Positions 1 through 8,238 of a stretch of 64,000 nucleotides of DNA are shown one piece after another. Origin of the DNA: JBBQKG01 sp038326655 (GTDB lineage Bacteria; Actinomycetota; Thermoleophilia; Solirubrobacterales; JBBDJG01); contig JBBQKG010000005.1 of NCBI GenBank assembly GCA_038326655.1, positions 1 through 64,000 of the forward strand. The letters run 5' to 3'. Each line of letters begins with the position of its first letter. Position 1 is the first letter of the stretch. A program made the position numbers and the translations under genes. The notes beneath the pieces were generated by a model, which made no database searches, was not told where the DNA came from, and worked only from the letters and a program-made list of their open reading frames with translations.

Positions 1-246
1 GCCGCGCGGGATCTATCGAGCCGCGGCATCCGCGTCGTCACGATCGCCCCGGGCACGTTCGACACGCCGCTGCTGGGGGCGCTCCCGCAGGAGGCACGTG
101 CAGAGCTCGGACGCGCGATCCCGTTCCCGCAACGGCTCGGCCAGCCCGCCGAGTTCGCCGCGCTGGCGGTTCACATCGTGGAAAACCAGATGCTGAACGG
201 CGAGACGATCCGGCTCGACGGCGCGCTGCGGATGCCGCCGCGCTAA
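1..246 (+). CDS. SDR-family dehydrogenase, C-terminal part (HSD10-like)
   Basis: This is the last 81 residues of a short-chain dehydrogenase/reductase whose N-terminus lies before the window. The visible part contains IAPGTFDTPLL, the PG motif after the substrate loop, then RLGQPAEFAALAVHI and MLNGETIRLDGALRM. This tail is typical of the 3-hydroxyacyl-CoA dehydrogenase type II (HSD17B10-like) subgroup, cytosolic NAD-dependent enzymes of fatty-acid or branched-chain oxidation. The Rossmann motif and the catalytic Tyr/Lys are off-window, so the substrate is inferred from the tail only. Its TAA stop overlaps the end of a small antisense reading frame. Confidence 0.8.
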   Translation, partial: AARDLSSRGIRVVTIAPGTFDTPLLGALPQEARAELGRAIPFPQRLGQPAEFAALAVHIVENQMLNGETIRLDGALRMPPR

Positions 247-359
247 CGCGCCAACACGTTCGGGAACCGCGCCGCCGCGGCGGCCAGCGCCCCCGCAACC
301 GCAAGGCCCAGGAAGACAAGCGTCGTCAAGCCCTCGATGCGCCCCTGCTCGTGGTTCAC
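243..359 (-). CDS. putative 38-aa single-pass membrane protein
   Basis: A GTG-started frame of 38 residues ends in a TAG that overlaps the stop of the convergent SDR gene by 4 nt. A GA-rich Shine-Dalgarno-like stretch (GGAAAGGA) lies about 8 nt before the GTG, and an in-frame stop upstream at 384-386 leaves this as the only start. The product has a polar N-terminus (NHEQGRIEG), one hydrophobic helix (LTTLVFLGLAVAGALAAAAA) and a short basic end. No family is recognised. Chance coding cannot be excluded at this length and GC content. Confidence 0.4.
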   Translation of the reverse strand: MNHEQGRIEGLTTLVFLGLAVAGALAAAAARFPNVLAR

Positions 360-431
360 CCGCGAATCCTTTCCGTGGCTTCCCTACCAAGGCCCGCGGC
401 ACGAACTTAGTGACGTCGAGCACAACCGACT

Positions 432-911
432 CTAGCCGCGCAACTCGCCCTCGGCAACCGGAATCAGCGGTGGGGCGCCTGCCTCCTCGATGCCGGCCGC
501 GGCCATCCGCGCGAGGCTGTCGTGGATCACCTTCGTGTCGAGGTATTGCCTGATCCAGACCGCGCGGCCCCAGCGGATCTCGAACACCTCGCAGCCGGTG
601 TTCTCGTAGGGCTCACCGTCGGCGGCCTCGCCCCAGTCGCGCCAGCAGACCGTCACGATGGTCCGCCTCGGGCCGCCGGTGACCGCGATCTCCTCGACCT
701 CGAAGCGCAGCACCGGAAAGAGGCGAAAGAGCCGCCCGAACCACGCTTCCAGCTCCTCGCGCGACGTGCGCGTGCCGGCGAGCGCACCGTGGCCGGGGAA
801 CGTGTGCACCACACCGGCGGCGGTCCTGCGGACCAGCGCCGGATAGTTGCCCTGGCTCAGGTCGTGCTCGAACCCCCGCCGGAGGCGGCGCCTGACGAAC
901 GCGTGGTACAC
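432..911 (-). CDS. SnoaL/NTF2-like domain protein
   Basis: A 159-residue protein with the profile of the NTF2/SnoaL fold: an early helix (FVRRRLRRGFEHDLSQGNY), the segment VHTFPGHGALAG, a long amphipathic helix (REELEAWFGRLFRLFP), then beta strands ending in CEVFEIRWGRAVWIRQYLDT. Members act as small isomerases, cyclases or dehydratases, or lack catalysis, so the reaction is unknown. The GTG start lies one base after the stop of the carotenoid oxygenase, which implies one operon and a possible role in carotenoid or apocarotenoid metabolism. A longer frame exists upstream but runs antiparallel to the oxygenase reading and is not credible. Confidence 0.7.
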   Translation of the reverse strand: MYHAFVRRRLRRGFEHDLSQGNYPALVRRTAAGVVHTFPGHGALAGTRTSREELEAWFGRLFRLFPVLRFEVEEIAVTGGPRRTIVTVCWRDWGEAADGEPYENTGCEVFEIRWGRAVWIRQYLDTKVIHDSLARMAAAGIEEAGAPPLIPVAEGELRG

Positions 912-912
912 G

Positions 913-2352
913 TCACGCCGCCACGCGCTCGGTGAACGTGCCGTGGAAGCCGAGCGGCACGTGGTGGCGCAGGTGCGCGACCGCGACGGGCTCGGACTGC
1001 AGGTCGCGCGCGTCCAGCACCACGAGCCGCGAGCGGTGCTCCGCCGCCGAGTACACGACCGAGAGCAGCCATCCGTCGTCCTCGGCCGCCTCCGGCGAGC
1101 GCGGCACGAAGATCGGCTCTCCGCCCACCTGTCCCGCCCCGAAGTCGTGGCGCGTCCCCTGCTCACGCTCGTGGTCGAACTTCACGATCGAGCTGAAGGG
1201 ACCATCTCCGTCGACCTGAGCCACCATGTAGGTGTACCGGTGGGCCGACGTCGTGAGGCGCCAGTCGTGCTGGGGGAACTCGCACTCGTGCGGATAGACG
1301 TCCTCGATCGTGACCTCGTTCGCCGGCGAGACGCGCATGCGCCGCAGCCTGCTCTCGATCCCGTCGAACGCCGAGTCCCGGAAGCTGCGGAAGCTGCGGT
1401 GGACGTTGTCGTAGTCGGGGTAGCTGACGAGGTCGAGCACGACGTCCTCCCCATCCTCGTATGCGTTGTTGATGTGGTAGTGGAAGAACGCCTCGCAATC
1501 GGCGATCCGTGGCTTGCCTCCGTCGCGGGGAACCAGGATCACCTGGGTCGCCCGGTTGGGGTCGAAGCGGACCGCGCCGTCGAGGCTGTCGAGTCCGAGC
1601 AGGAAGCGCGGCAGCTTGACGACCAAGGGGTCGAGCACGAACACCATGTGCCTGCGTGTCAGCGCGCAGTCGTGGTTGATCGTCGGGAACGGCAGCGTGA
1701 CGGCCTGCAGGTGATCCAGCTTCCCGGCACGGTCGATGCGATAGGTCCGGAGCTTCGTCCGACGGCCGTACTGGATGCCGAAGTTGAAGAGCTCGCCGGT
1801 GGCGGGGTCCCACGTGGGGTGGGCCGAGTAGGAGTAGCCCGCCTTCAGCTCACCGTCGAAGTCGTATTCCCCGATCGTGTCGAGCGTGTCGGGGTCTAGC
1901 TGCCACGGCCGGCCTCCCTCCCACAGCGCCAGGAGATTCCCGCTGTGGTAGGTGACGTTGATGTTGGCGACGTTCGCAGGGGTCCGGAACGCGTTCGCGA
2001 GCGGGCCGCCCGGCCGCTGCTGCCCGTAGCCCCGGGTGAGCGGCTTGTCGGCGGTGCGCTCCTTCAGGTAATGGGTGGTGCGCACGTACCGGTTCCGGTA
2101 GCGGACGCCGGTGCCGTCGAACGTGAATTGCGAAAGCATCGCGTCCCCATCGAAGAGGTGCGCGTAGGGCTTGCCCCCGACCTCGTTCTTCGCGGGGCCG
2201 TTCCGGTAGAGCGTGCCCACGAGCGCCTCGGGAAAGCGGCCCTCGATCTCGTCGACGGCGTAGTCGTGCTCGTCCGGGAGCGTGTCGAAGATCCTGTGCC
2301 AGTCTTGCTGCCGACCGGCAGCCTGCTGCGGCTGAGAAACCTGAACTGCCAT
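913..2352 (-). CDS. carotenoid oxygenase (RPE65/CCD family)
   Basis: A 479-residue non-heme iron dioxygenase of the carotenoid cleavage family, which splits polyene double bonds to apocarotenals. Four histidines expected to bind Fe(II) are visible in order: YSAHPTWD, NHDCALT, FFHYHINNAYEDG and the C-terminal FHGTF. The N-terminal LVGTLYRNGPA and HLFDGDAML are also family hallmarks. Two in-frame ATGs exist 6 nt apart. The second is chosen because AAGGGAG lies 6 nt before it, while it abuts the first. The gene is divergent from a PadR regulator across a palindrome-rich gap and is followed by the coupled SnoaL-like gene. The substrate cannot be told from sequence. Confidence 0.9.
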   Translation of the reverse strand: MAVQVSQPQQAAGRQQDWHRIFDTLPDEHDYAVDEIEGRFPEALVGTLYRNGPAKNEVGGKPYAHLFDGDAMLSQFTFDGTGVRYRNRYVRTTHYLKERTADKPLTRGYGQQRPGGPLANAFRTPANVANINVTYHSGNLLALWEGGRPWQLDPDTLDTIGEYDFDGELKAGYSYSAHPTWDPATGELFNFGIQYGRRTKLRTYRIDRAGKLDHLQAVTLPFPTINHDCALTRRHMVFVLDPLVVKLPRFLLGLDSLDGAVRFDPNRATQVILVPRDGGKPRIADCEAFFHYHINNAYEDGEDVVLDLVSYPDYDNVHRSFRSFRDSAFDGIESRLRRMRVSPANEVTIEDVYPHECEFPQHDWRLTTSAHRYTYMVAQVDGDGPFSSIVKFDHEREQGTRHDFGAGQVGGEPIFVPRSPEAAEDDGWLLSVVYSAAEHRSRLVVLDARDLQSEPVAVAHLRHHVPLGFHGTFTERVAA

Positions 2353-2371
2353 GCGCATCTCCCTTCCAAAA

Positions 2372-2419
2372 GTCCGAATCGGACGGTTGATGGTCCGAAA
2401 CGTACCATACGTGCCGTAT
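2372..2419. promoter_or_regulatory. divergent control region with two palindromes
   Basis: The 77-bp gap between the oxygenase and padR-like genes holds two perfect inverted repeats: GTCCGA-A-TCGGAC (2372-2384) and ATACG-TGC-CGTAT (2407-2419). A third half-site GTCCGAA lies at 2393-2399. The second palindrome overlaps the -10 box TATCTT (2417-2422) placed 7 nt before the regulator's GTG. This arrangement suits repression by the neighbouring PadR protein, including autorepression. The assignment to PadR is inferred. Confidence 0.55.
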
Positions 2420-2429
2420 CTTTAGAAGT

Positions 2430-2936
2430 GTGATTTCGCTCACACCGACCTCCTACATCGTGCTCGGGCTCGTGAGCCAGGCAGGCGAGGCGACCCCGTA
2501 CGGCCTCAAGCAGATGGCCGCCGCGACCGTGGGGAACTTCTTCTCGATCCCCCACTCCCAGCTCTACGCGGAGCCCGAGCGCCTCGCCCAGGCGGGCTAT
2601 TTGAAGGTGCGCCGCGAGGAGGGCGGCCGGCGCCGCAAGCACTACGCGCTCAGGGCACGCGGGCGCAGGGCGCTCGCGCAGTGGCTCGAGGCCCCAACGG
2701 CAGAGCTGTACGAGCTGCGTGACCCGGGCCTCTTGAAGCTCGCCTTCGGCAGCGACGCACGGTCGCTGGCCTCGGCCCAGCTGCCCGTGCACGAGGAGCG
2801 GCTACGACATTTCCAGGAGCTCCTGCGCGTCCTGGAGGCGGCCGGCGCGACGGTCGAGCAGCGGCTCGTGGTCGAGTCGGGCATCGGCCACGAGCGCGAG
2901 TATGTGCGCTTCTGGAAGAAGGTGGCGGGGGCCTAG
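2430..2936 (+). CDS. PadR-family transcriptional regulator
   Basis: A 168-residue PadR-like repressor. An N-terminal winged helix (SYIVLGLVSQAGEATPYGLK, then a recognition region and wing VRREEGGRRRKHYAL) is followed by a helical C-terminal dimerisation domain of the vinculin-like (Vir_act_alpha_C) type from about residue 90. PadR proteins typically repress a divergent neighbour and release it on binding a small lipophilic or phenolic ligand. Here the divergent target would be the carotenoid oxygenase. The GTG start lies 7 nt after TATCTT, so the mRNA is probably leaderless. Confidence 0.88.
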   Translation: MISLTPTSYIVLGLVSQAGEATPYGLKQMAAATVGNFFSIPHSQLYAEPERLAQAGYLKVRREEGGRRRKHYALRARGRRALAQWLEAPTAELYELRDPGLLKLAFGSDARSLASAQLPVHEERLRHFQELLRVLEAAGATVEQRLVVESGIGHEREYVRFWKKVAGA

Positions 2937-3115
2937 GGCCCAGGCGGGATCGCGGGCCCTTGCGGCGGCGAAGCTCGGAAAAGCAGGCAGGTTAAAGGGA
3001 GGGGCAGGATCGTCACGCGAAGCAAACAAAACTCCGATCCCTGACCCCGTACGAGCCGCTTCTTTAGAACCCAGCGGGCGGCGTACCAGGACCGCACGGC
3101 GACCAACCAGCGACC

Positions 3116-4381
3116 CTACCGGTGCTTGACCCGCTCGCAGCGACGCGTGTGCTCGCCCTTGTCGACGTACGCGGTGTCCTTGCCGGGGCCGCAGTCGACG
3201 TAGTCGAAGGCGCCGCCCGCGAAGGCGTGGATCTCGTCGTTGCCCGGTCCGCCGTAGACGCGGTCGTTGCCGGCATCGGGCCGCAGCTCGTCGTCCCCTG
3301 AGCCGCCGTAGAGGAGGTCGTTGCCGGGGCCGCCCGAGATCCGGTCGTTGCCGCCGTCGCCGTGGAGCTTGTCCTGGCCGGAGTTGCCGAAGATCATGTC
3401 GTCTCCGCCGCCGCCGTAGATGCGGTCTTTTCCGGTCGTGTTCGGCAGGTGGTCGCCCCAGAGCACGTCCGGGCCGCCAAGGCCGCGGAGGATGTCGTCG
3501 CCGGCCCCGCCGTAGAGGTTGTCGTTTCGGTCGGTGCCGGTGAAGCTCTCGCTGCCCGGCCCGCCGATCTTCTGCACGCCGCGCTCGGGGTCGAGGTCTC
3601 CGGGCGGCCTTCCCTCGATCAGGAACTCGCAGTTGCGGAACTCGGTCGCACGCAGGTCCCGGCTGTCCACGTAGACGGAGTCCTCGCCCGGGCCGCAGTC
3701 GATCACGGCTTCCGAGAGCCGCTTGAAGGGCTCGAAGGCGTTGATCGTGTCGTTCCCGGCGCCCGCGTAGATGTAGTCGCGCGCCGAGCCGCCGATGATG
3801 TAGTCGTCGCCGTCATCGCCGTACAGGTGATCCTCGCCGCTCGAGCCGTCGATGCGGTCGTTGCCGGGCCCGCCGTATATGCGGTCGCCGGCGTTGCCCG
3901 AGTCGAGCGTGTCGTCGCCCGGCCCGCCGAGGATCTCGTCCCGGCCGAACCCCCCGGTGACGGTGTCGTTGCCCTCGCCGCCGTCGATCTGGTCATCGCC
4001 GGTGTCGCCGGAGATCGTGTCGTCGCCGAGGCCGCCGGAGATCTTGTCGGGGGCGGTGTCGCCCGCGATCGAGTCGTTCCCGCCCTCGCCGAAGATCAGG
4101 TCCGCGGCTTCGTCCCCGGAGACGTTGTCGTTGCCTTCACCGGCCGCGATCACGTCGCGCCCGGTGCCGCCCCGGATCAGGTCGTTGCCGGCCTTGCCGA
4201 AGAGGCGGTCGGCGGAACGGCCGCCGTAGATCTTGTTGTCGCCGCCGTTGCCCCGGAGGGTGTCCTTGCCGGCGCTGCCGACGAGGATCCGGCGTGCATC
4301 AGCGCCCGCTGCGAAGGCCGCGATCATGGCGAGCGCACAGGCGAGCACTGCCAGGGGCATTGTCTTCCGTGAGGTGAACAT
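3116..4381 (-). CDS. secreted RTX-type calcium-binding repeat protein
   Basis: A 421-residue protein made of a signal peptide (basic n-region TSRKT, hydrophobic core to about residue 29) and two blocks of GGxGxD nonapeptide repeats (for example GGPGNDRIDG and GGAGDDILRG) separated by a non-repeat segment near residues 220-265. Such repeats bind Ca2+ and fold into a parallel beta roll on export. No catalytic domain is present. A second ATG 21 nt downstream (4360) has the better ribosome site, but the first keeps the basic n-region. It resembles the gene at 19791 in composition and in its Cys-containing tail DCGPGKDTAYVD. Confidence 0.85.
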   Translation of the reverse strand: MFTSRKTMPLAVLACALAMIAAFAAGADARRILVGSAGKDTLRGNGGDNKIYGGRSADRLFGKAGNDLIRGGTGRDVIAAGEGNDNVSGDEAADLIFGEGGNDSIAGDTAPDKISGGLGDDTISGDTGDDQIDGGEGNDTVTGGFGRDEILGGPGDDTLDSGNAGDRIYGGPGNDRIDGSSGEDHLYGDDGDDYIIGGSARDYIYAGAGNDTINAFEPFKRLSEAVIDCGPGEDSVYVDSRDLRATEFRNCEFLIEGRPPGDLDPERGVQKIGGPGSESFTGTDRNDNLYGGAGDDILRGLGGPDVLWGDHLPNTTGKDRIYGGGGDDMIFGNSGQDKLHGDGGNDRISGGPGNDLLYGGSGDDELRPDAGNDRVYGGPGNDEIHAFAGGAFDYVDCGPGKDTAYVDKGEHTRRCERVKHR

Positions 4382-4488
4382 GCGGACGCGGAGGGCGGCG
4401 CATGGTCACGCCTTCCACCTTCCCTATCGGCGCGCGTGCTCACAGGGAGGCCCTTTTCGGGGACCACTGGACGGCTGTACGAAGCGCG

Positions 4489-5679
4489 CTAGGCCCGCGT
4501 CGGGCTGAGCGGCGGAGCTTCCAGCTCGCCGGGCTTCCATCGGGTCCGCGGCGCGATCGCCCGCTCGATCACGCGATCGCGGTAGCGCTCGATCGTCTTC
4601 AGCATCGACTGGACGAGCTCCTCGCCGAGGAAGTGGGGCTGCAGCCCCAGGTCGAGCAGCTTCGTGTTGGTCGCGTTGTAGTAATGCTCCTCCAGCTCCA
4701 CGCGGGGGTTCGGGAAGCTCTGGACCTCGACGCGATGGCCGAGGCTCTCCCCCGCCTCGCGCACGAGCTCGGCGAGCCCCGCAACCGTGAACTGCTCGGT
4801 GAACTGGTTGAACACCCTGAACTCGCCCTGGGGCGCAGGATTGCTGACGGCCAGCTCGACGCACTGGAGCGTGTCGCGGATGTTGAGGCAGCCGCGGGTC
4901 TGGCCGCCCTTCCCGTAGACCGTGAGCGGGTGGCCGATCACAGCCTGCACGCAGAAGCGGTTCAGCGCCGTGCCGAAGACCTCGTCGTAGTCGAAGCGGG
5001 TGACGAGGCGGTCGTCGAGCGCGGTCTCGTCGGTCGCGATCCCGTATACGACGCCCTGGTTCAGGTCCGTCGCGCGCAAGCCCCAGATCCGGCAGGCGAA
5101 GTGGATGTTGTGGGAGTCGTGGACCTTCGAGAGGTGGTAGATCGAGCCGGGCAGCTTGGGGTACGGCAGCACGTCCTTTCGGCCCTTGTGCTCGATCTCG
5201 ATGAACCCTTCCTCGATGTCGATGTTGGGCGTCCCGTACTCACCCATCGTGCCGAGCTTCACCAGATGGCAGCTCGGACATCGGTCGCGCAGCGCGAACA
5301 GCAGGTTCAGCGTGCCGATCACGTTCGTGTACTGCGTCTCCACGGCGTGGCGGCGGGAGATCATCGAGTACGGCGCCGAGGGCTGCTCCCCGTAGTGGAC
5401 GACCGCCTCCGGCAGCATCTCCTGGATCACCGTGTCGAGGAACTCGCCGTCCTCGATGTTGCCGACGAACGGGACGATCTCGTTGCCGGAGATCTCACGC
5501 CAGGCGTCGATCCGCTCGGCGAGCGGACGGATCGGCGTCAGCGAGTCCGTCGACTGCTCGTGATGCCAGCGGCGCCGGGAGAAGTTGTCGACGACGGAGA
5601 CTTCGTGGCCGCGAGCGGAAAAGCGCATCGCCGTTGGCCAGCCGAGGTATCCGTCACCGCCGAGGACGAGGATCCGCAC
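4489..5679 (-). CDS. sqdB: UDP-sulfoquinovose synthase (SQD1/SqdB)
   Basis: A 396-residue extended SDR that converts UDP-glucose and sulfite to UDP-sulfoquinovose, the head-group donor of the sulfolipid SQDG. The NAD motif GGDGYLGWP is followed by the family signatures YGEQPSAPYSM and GTMGEYGTPNIDIEEG. The catalytic triad aligns as T144, Y181 and K185, one residue off the T145/Y182/K186 I recall for Arabidopsis SQD1. The length matches the family. The start is GTG, with TAGGCT 9 nt upstream. The adjacent divergent membrane glycosyltransferases suggest a glycolipid locus. A sulfolipid-forming glycosyltransferase (SqdX) is not evident nearby. Confidence 0.9.
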   Translation of the reverse strand: MRILVLGGDGYLGWPTAMRFSARGHEVSVVDNFSRRRWHHEQSTDSLTPIRPLAERIDAWREISGNEIVPFVGNIEDGEFLDTVIQEMLPEAVVHYGEQPSAPYSMISRRHAVETQYTNVIGTLNLLFALRDRCPSCHLVKLGTMGEYGTPNIDIEEGFIEIEHKGRKDVLPYPKLPGSIYHLSKVHDSHNIHFACRIWGLRATDLNQGVVYGIATDETALDDRLVTRFDYDEVFGTALNRFCVQAVIGHPLTVYGKGGQTRGCLNIRDTLQCVELAVSNPAPQGEFRVFNQFTEQFTVAGLAELVREAGESLGHRVEVQSFPNPRVELEEHYYNATNTKLLDLGLQPHFLGEELVQSMLKTIERYRDRVIERAIAPRTRWKPGELEAPPLSPTRA

Positions 5680-5770
5680 GGTCGGGGCAGCCTAGCGGAC
5701 CGCGAGGCGGCACCGCACAACGGCAGCAGCGCAGCTTCGCCCGCCACCGCGGGTACTAGCATCCGACCAG

Positions 5771-7192
5771 ATGTCCCTCCGCTCCGTCGCCAACGGCGCG
5801 CGGGAGCGTGCGCGCACGCTTCCCGAGCGTCACGGGGGCCCGGTCGTGCTGGCCCTCGTCTGCGCTGTCGTCGCGCTCGGCTTCGGGCTCCGCCTCGACG
5901 CCGCCCTCAATCCCACTGCCAACCCGGGCGCGGACTCGCTCGTCGCCTACCAGGGCAACGACTCCAAGTCCTACAGCGACATCGCCGCCCACCTCTACGA
6001 GACCGGCCGATACGGAACGCCGGCGATGAGTCACCCGACGGACTGGTCGCCGGGGGCGCCGCTCTTCTTCGCGGGGGTCTACTACCTCACCGGCGGGGTC
6101 CATCCCGACCTCGCACGGTCGGCCGTGGCGGTGCTCGGCGCGCTGATGGTCCTGCTCGTCTACCTGCTCGGCCGGCGGCTGGGCGGCCCGCTGGTCGGCC
6201 TCTTCGCCGCCGCGCTCGCCGCGGTCTACCCCACCTTCATAGACAACAACGAGCAGTTTTTGTCGGAGCCGATCGCCGCCTTCGCGCTGGCCGCGTGTGT
6301 GGTCGGATTCCTGTGGGCGTCGGACCGGGATCGAGGCCCGTGGGCGTGGCTCGTGCCCGGGCTGTTCCTCGGCGCGACCGCGCTAACCCGCCCCGAGTAC
6401 CTGCTGTTCGCCGTGCCGCTCGGCCTGCTCGTGCTCGTGAAGATGTGGCGCGACCGTGGCGTTCGGGTCGGACTCGCCTCGGCGGCGCTATTCGTCGCCG
6501 CGTTCGTACTCGTGCTCGCGCCCTGGACGATCCGAAACTACATCGTGCTCGACCGCTTCGTGCCTGTCACGACCGGCGGCGGCAAGGCCCTCTTCGTGGC
6601 GACCTATCTGCCCGGGGACGGTCGCCAGATTCGGGTCAAGCGGCACCTGATCGAGATCTACACCGGCAACCACCACGTCACCGACCAGCAGGTCGCGAAG
6701 ACGCAGATGGCTGACCTGCTCGACGGCGTCGCGAAGAAGTACCCGCACCTCGAGCGCGACGCCGCGCTCGCCAAGATCGGCCGTGAGAACTTCCGCAAGT
6801 ACGTGACCGAGCAGCCTGGCGCGTACGCGCGCATGGTCGCGACCAAGATGTGGAACGTCTGGCGGCGCGGGTCCGGCCCCACGATGCGCGCCCGGGGCTG
6901 GGTCGCGTTCCACTACGCGATGCTCGCGCTGGCGATCGTAGGGCTCGCCGTGCTTGCGCTTCGCCGCCGCTGGGAGGCGCTCCTGCTCGTGCTGCTGATC
7001 GGGGGGATCACGGTGCTCGGCGGCCTGCTGCTGGCCGTCCCGCGTCGAAACGTCCCGCTGATACCGCTTGTGTGCGCGCTCGCCGCGGGCGGCGGCTACT
7101 GGCTGGTCGTGAGCGCGGGCCGGCGTCTGCGACAGCTGCGAGACCGCAACGGGCGCGTGCGGCTTCGCCGGCGCGCGAGTCAGGCGGCGTAG
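5771..7192 (+). CDS. GT39/ArnT-like polytopic glycosyltransferase
   Basis: A 473-residue integral membrane protein with about ten hydrophobic helices and a first periplasmic loop (GNDSKSYSDIAAHLYETGRYG) carrying an acidic residue, as in the PMT_2/ArnT superfamily that transfers sugars from polyprenyl-phosphate donors outside the membrane. A soluble loop lies near residues 265-370 (GDGRQIRVKRHLIEIYTGNHHV and onward), followed by more helices and a basic C-terminus. The next gene starts 5 nt after its stop and encodes a polyprenyl-phosphate-type GT2, which could make the lipid-linked donor. TAGCAT lies 8 nt before the ATG. Acceptor and sugar are unknown. Confidence 0.8.
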   Translation: MSLRSVANGARERARTLPERHGGPVVLALVCAVVALGFGLRLDAALNPTANPGADSLVAYQGNDSKSYSDIAAHLYETGRYGTPAMSHPTDWSPGAPLFFAGVYYLTGGVHPDLARSAVAVLGALMVLLVYLLGRRLGGPLVGLFAAALAAVYPTFIDNNEQFLSEPIAAFALAACVVGFLWASDRDRGPWAWLVPGLFLGATALTRPEYLLFAVPLGLLVLVKMWRDRGVRVGLASAALFVAAFVLVLAPWTIRNYIVLDRFVPVTTGGGKALFVATYLPGDGRQIRVKRHLIEIYTGNHHVTDQQVAKTQMADLLDGVAKKYPHLERDAALAKIGRENFRKYVTEQPGAYARMVATKMWNVWRRGSGPTMRARGWVAFHYAMLALAIVGLAVLALRRRWEALLLVLLIGGITVLGGLLLAVPRRNVPLIPLVCALAAGGGYWLVVSAGRRLRQLRDRNGRVRLRRRASQAA

Positions 7193-7197
7193 TCACC

Positions 7198-8238
7198 GTG
7201 GACCTCTCCGCAATTCGAGTCGCGGGCCTGGTCGCCAGCTTTTTGATCGCGGCGTTTGTGATCTGGCGCCGCCGCGCGCTGCGCAACGTCGACGTCCTGA
7301 TCCTGCTCTTCTCGGCGCTCGCGCTCGCGCTCGTCTCGGCGACCACGCTGACCGACACGATGCTCGGCTGGTTCTCGTTCCGCAAGGGTGGCGGCGGGCG
7401 GATCCTCGGCCTCGCGGTGTTCGCGATCGTCTTGCTGTTCCTGCTGACGCTCCGCAACATGTCGCTCACGGTTCGCGTCGACCGCGAGCTCTCGGCGGTG
7501 CTGGAGGGGATTGCATGGGAGCAGTTCCGCCTCGCGGGACTGCCGGATCGGTTCCGCGACCGGGTCGCGGTCGTGATCCCCGCCTACAACGAGGAGGCAA
7601 GCATCGGCGAGGTGCTGCCGCGCATCCCGCGCACGGTCTGCGGGATCGAGACCGCCGTACTGGTCGTCGACGACGGCTCCCGTGATCGCACCGGCGACAT
7701 CGCGCGCACGCACGGCGCCGCCGTGGCGCGGCATGTGATCAACCGCGGTGGCGGGGCGGCGCTGCGCACCGGCTACCGCCTGACGTCCGACTCGGGCGCA
7801 AGCGTGGTCGTGACGATCGACGCCGACGGGCAGCATCTCCCCGAGGAGATGTCACGGCTCGTCCGTCCCGTCCTGGACGGCGAGGTCGACGTCGCGCACG
7901 GCTCCCGCGTGATCGGGCACGCCGAGCCGAATCACTTTGCTCGCGAGCTCGGGATCGTGTTCTTCAACCGGCTCGTGTCCTTCATCACCCGGACCAGGGT
8001 GAGTGACTGCTCCAACGGCTACCGCGCCGTGCGCGCCTCGGTGCTGCCCCTGCTCGTGCTTCGCCAGGAGCAGTTCCACACGTCCGAGTTCATGATCGAG
8101 GCGATCAAGCGGGGCGTGCCGGCGAAAGAGGTGCCGGTCACCGTCGTTCGGCGACTGCACGGCCATTCCAAGAAGCCGGCCGTGGTGCGCTACGGCCTCG
8201 GCTTCGCCAACGCGATCGTTCGCGCCTGGCTGCGTTAG
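7198..8238 (+). CDS. GT2 glycosyltransferase with N-terminal DUF2304-like membrane domain
   Basis: A 346-residue fusion. Residues 1-100 form three hydrophobic helices of DUF2304 type. Residues 120-340 form a GT-A fold of the dolichol-phosphate-mannose synthase type: VVIPAYNEEASIGEVL, VVDDGSRDRT, the DxD-like TIDADGQH and SDCSNGYRAVR. DUF2304 proteins normally sit beside such transferases, so this is a fused version. The likely role is to make polyprenyl-phosphate sugar for the GT39 protein encoded just upstream. GTG start. Its last 101 nt overlap the convergent acyltransferase gene. Confidence 0.85.
   Translation: MDLSAIRVAGLVASFLIAAFVIWRRRALRNVDVLILLFSALALALVSATTLTDTMLGWFSFRKGGGGRILGLAVFAIVLLFLLTLRNMSLTVRVDRELSAVLEGIAWEQFRLAGLPDRFRDRVAVVIPAYNEEASIGEVLPRIPRTVCGIETAVLVVDDGSRDRTGDIARTHGAAVARHVINRGGGAALRTGYRLTSDSGASVVVTIDADGQHLPEEMSRLVRPVLDGEVDVAHGSRVIGHAEPNHFARELGIVFFNRLVSFITRTRVSDCSNGYRAVRASVLPLLVLRQEQFHTSEFMIEAIKRGVPAKEVPVTVVRRLHGHSKKPAVVRYGLGFANAIVRAWLR

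Noticed and set aside
3362..4372. Plus-strand frame opposite the RTX repeats
   Set aside because: Its Val/Ala repeats are simply the complement of the GGxGxD repeats.
4489..5679. Ordinary UDP-glucose 4-epimerase as an identity for the sqdB gene
   Set aside because: YGEQPSAPYSM and GTMGEYGTPNIDIEEG with the T-Y-K triad spacing are specific to UDP-sulfoquinovose synthase.
4402..6714. A 770-codon plus-strand frame covering the sulfoquinovose synthase gene
   Set aside because: Its translation is Arg/Ala/His-rich with no family pattern, and it is the mirror of well-supported genes on both strands. It is a GC-bias artefact.
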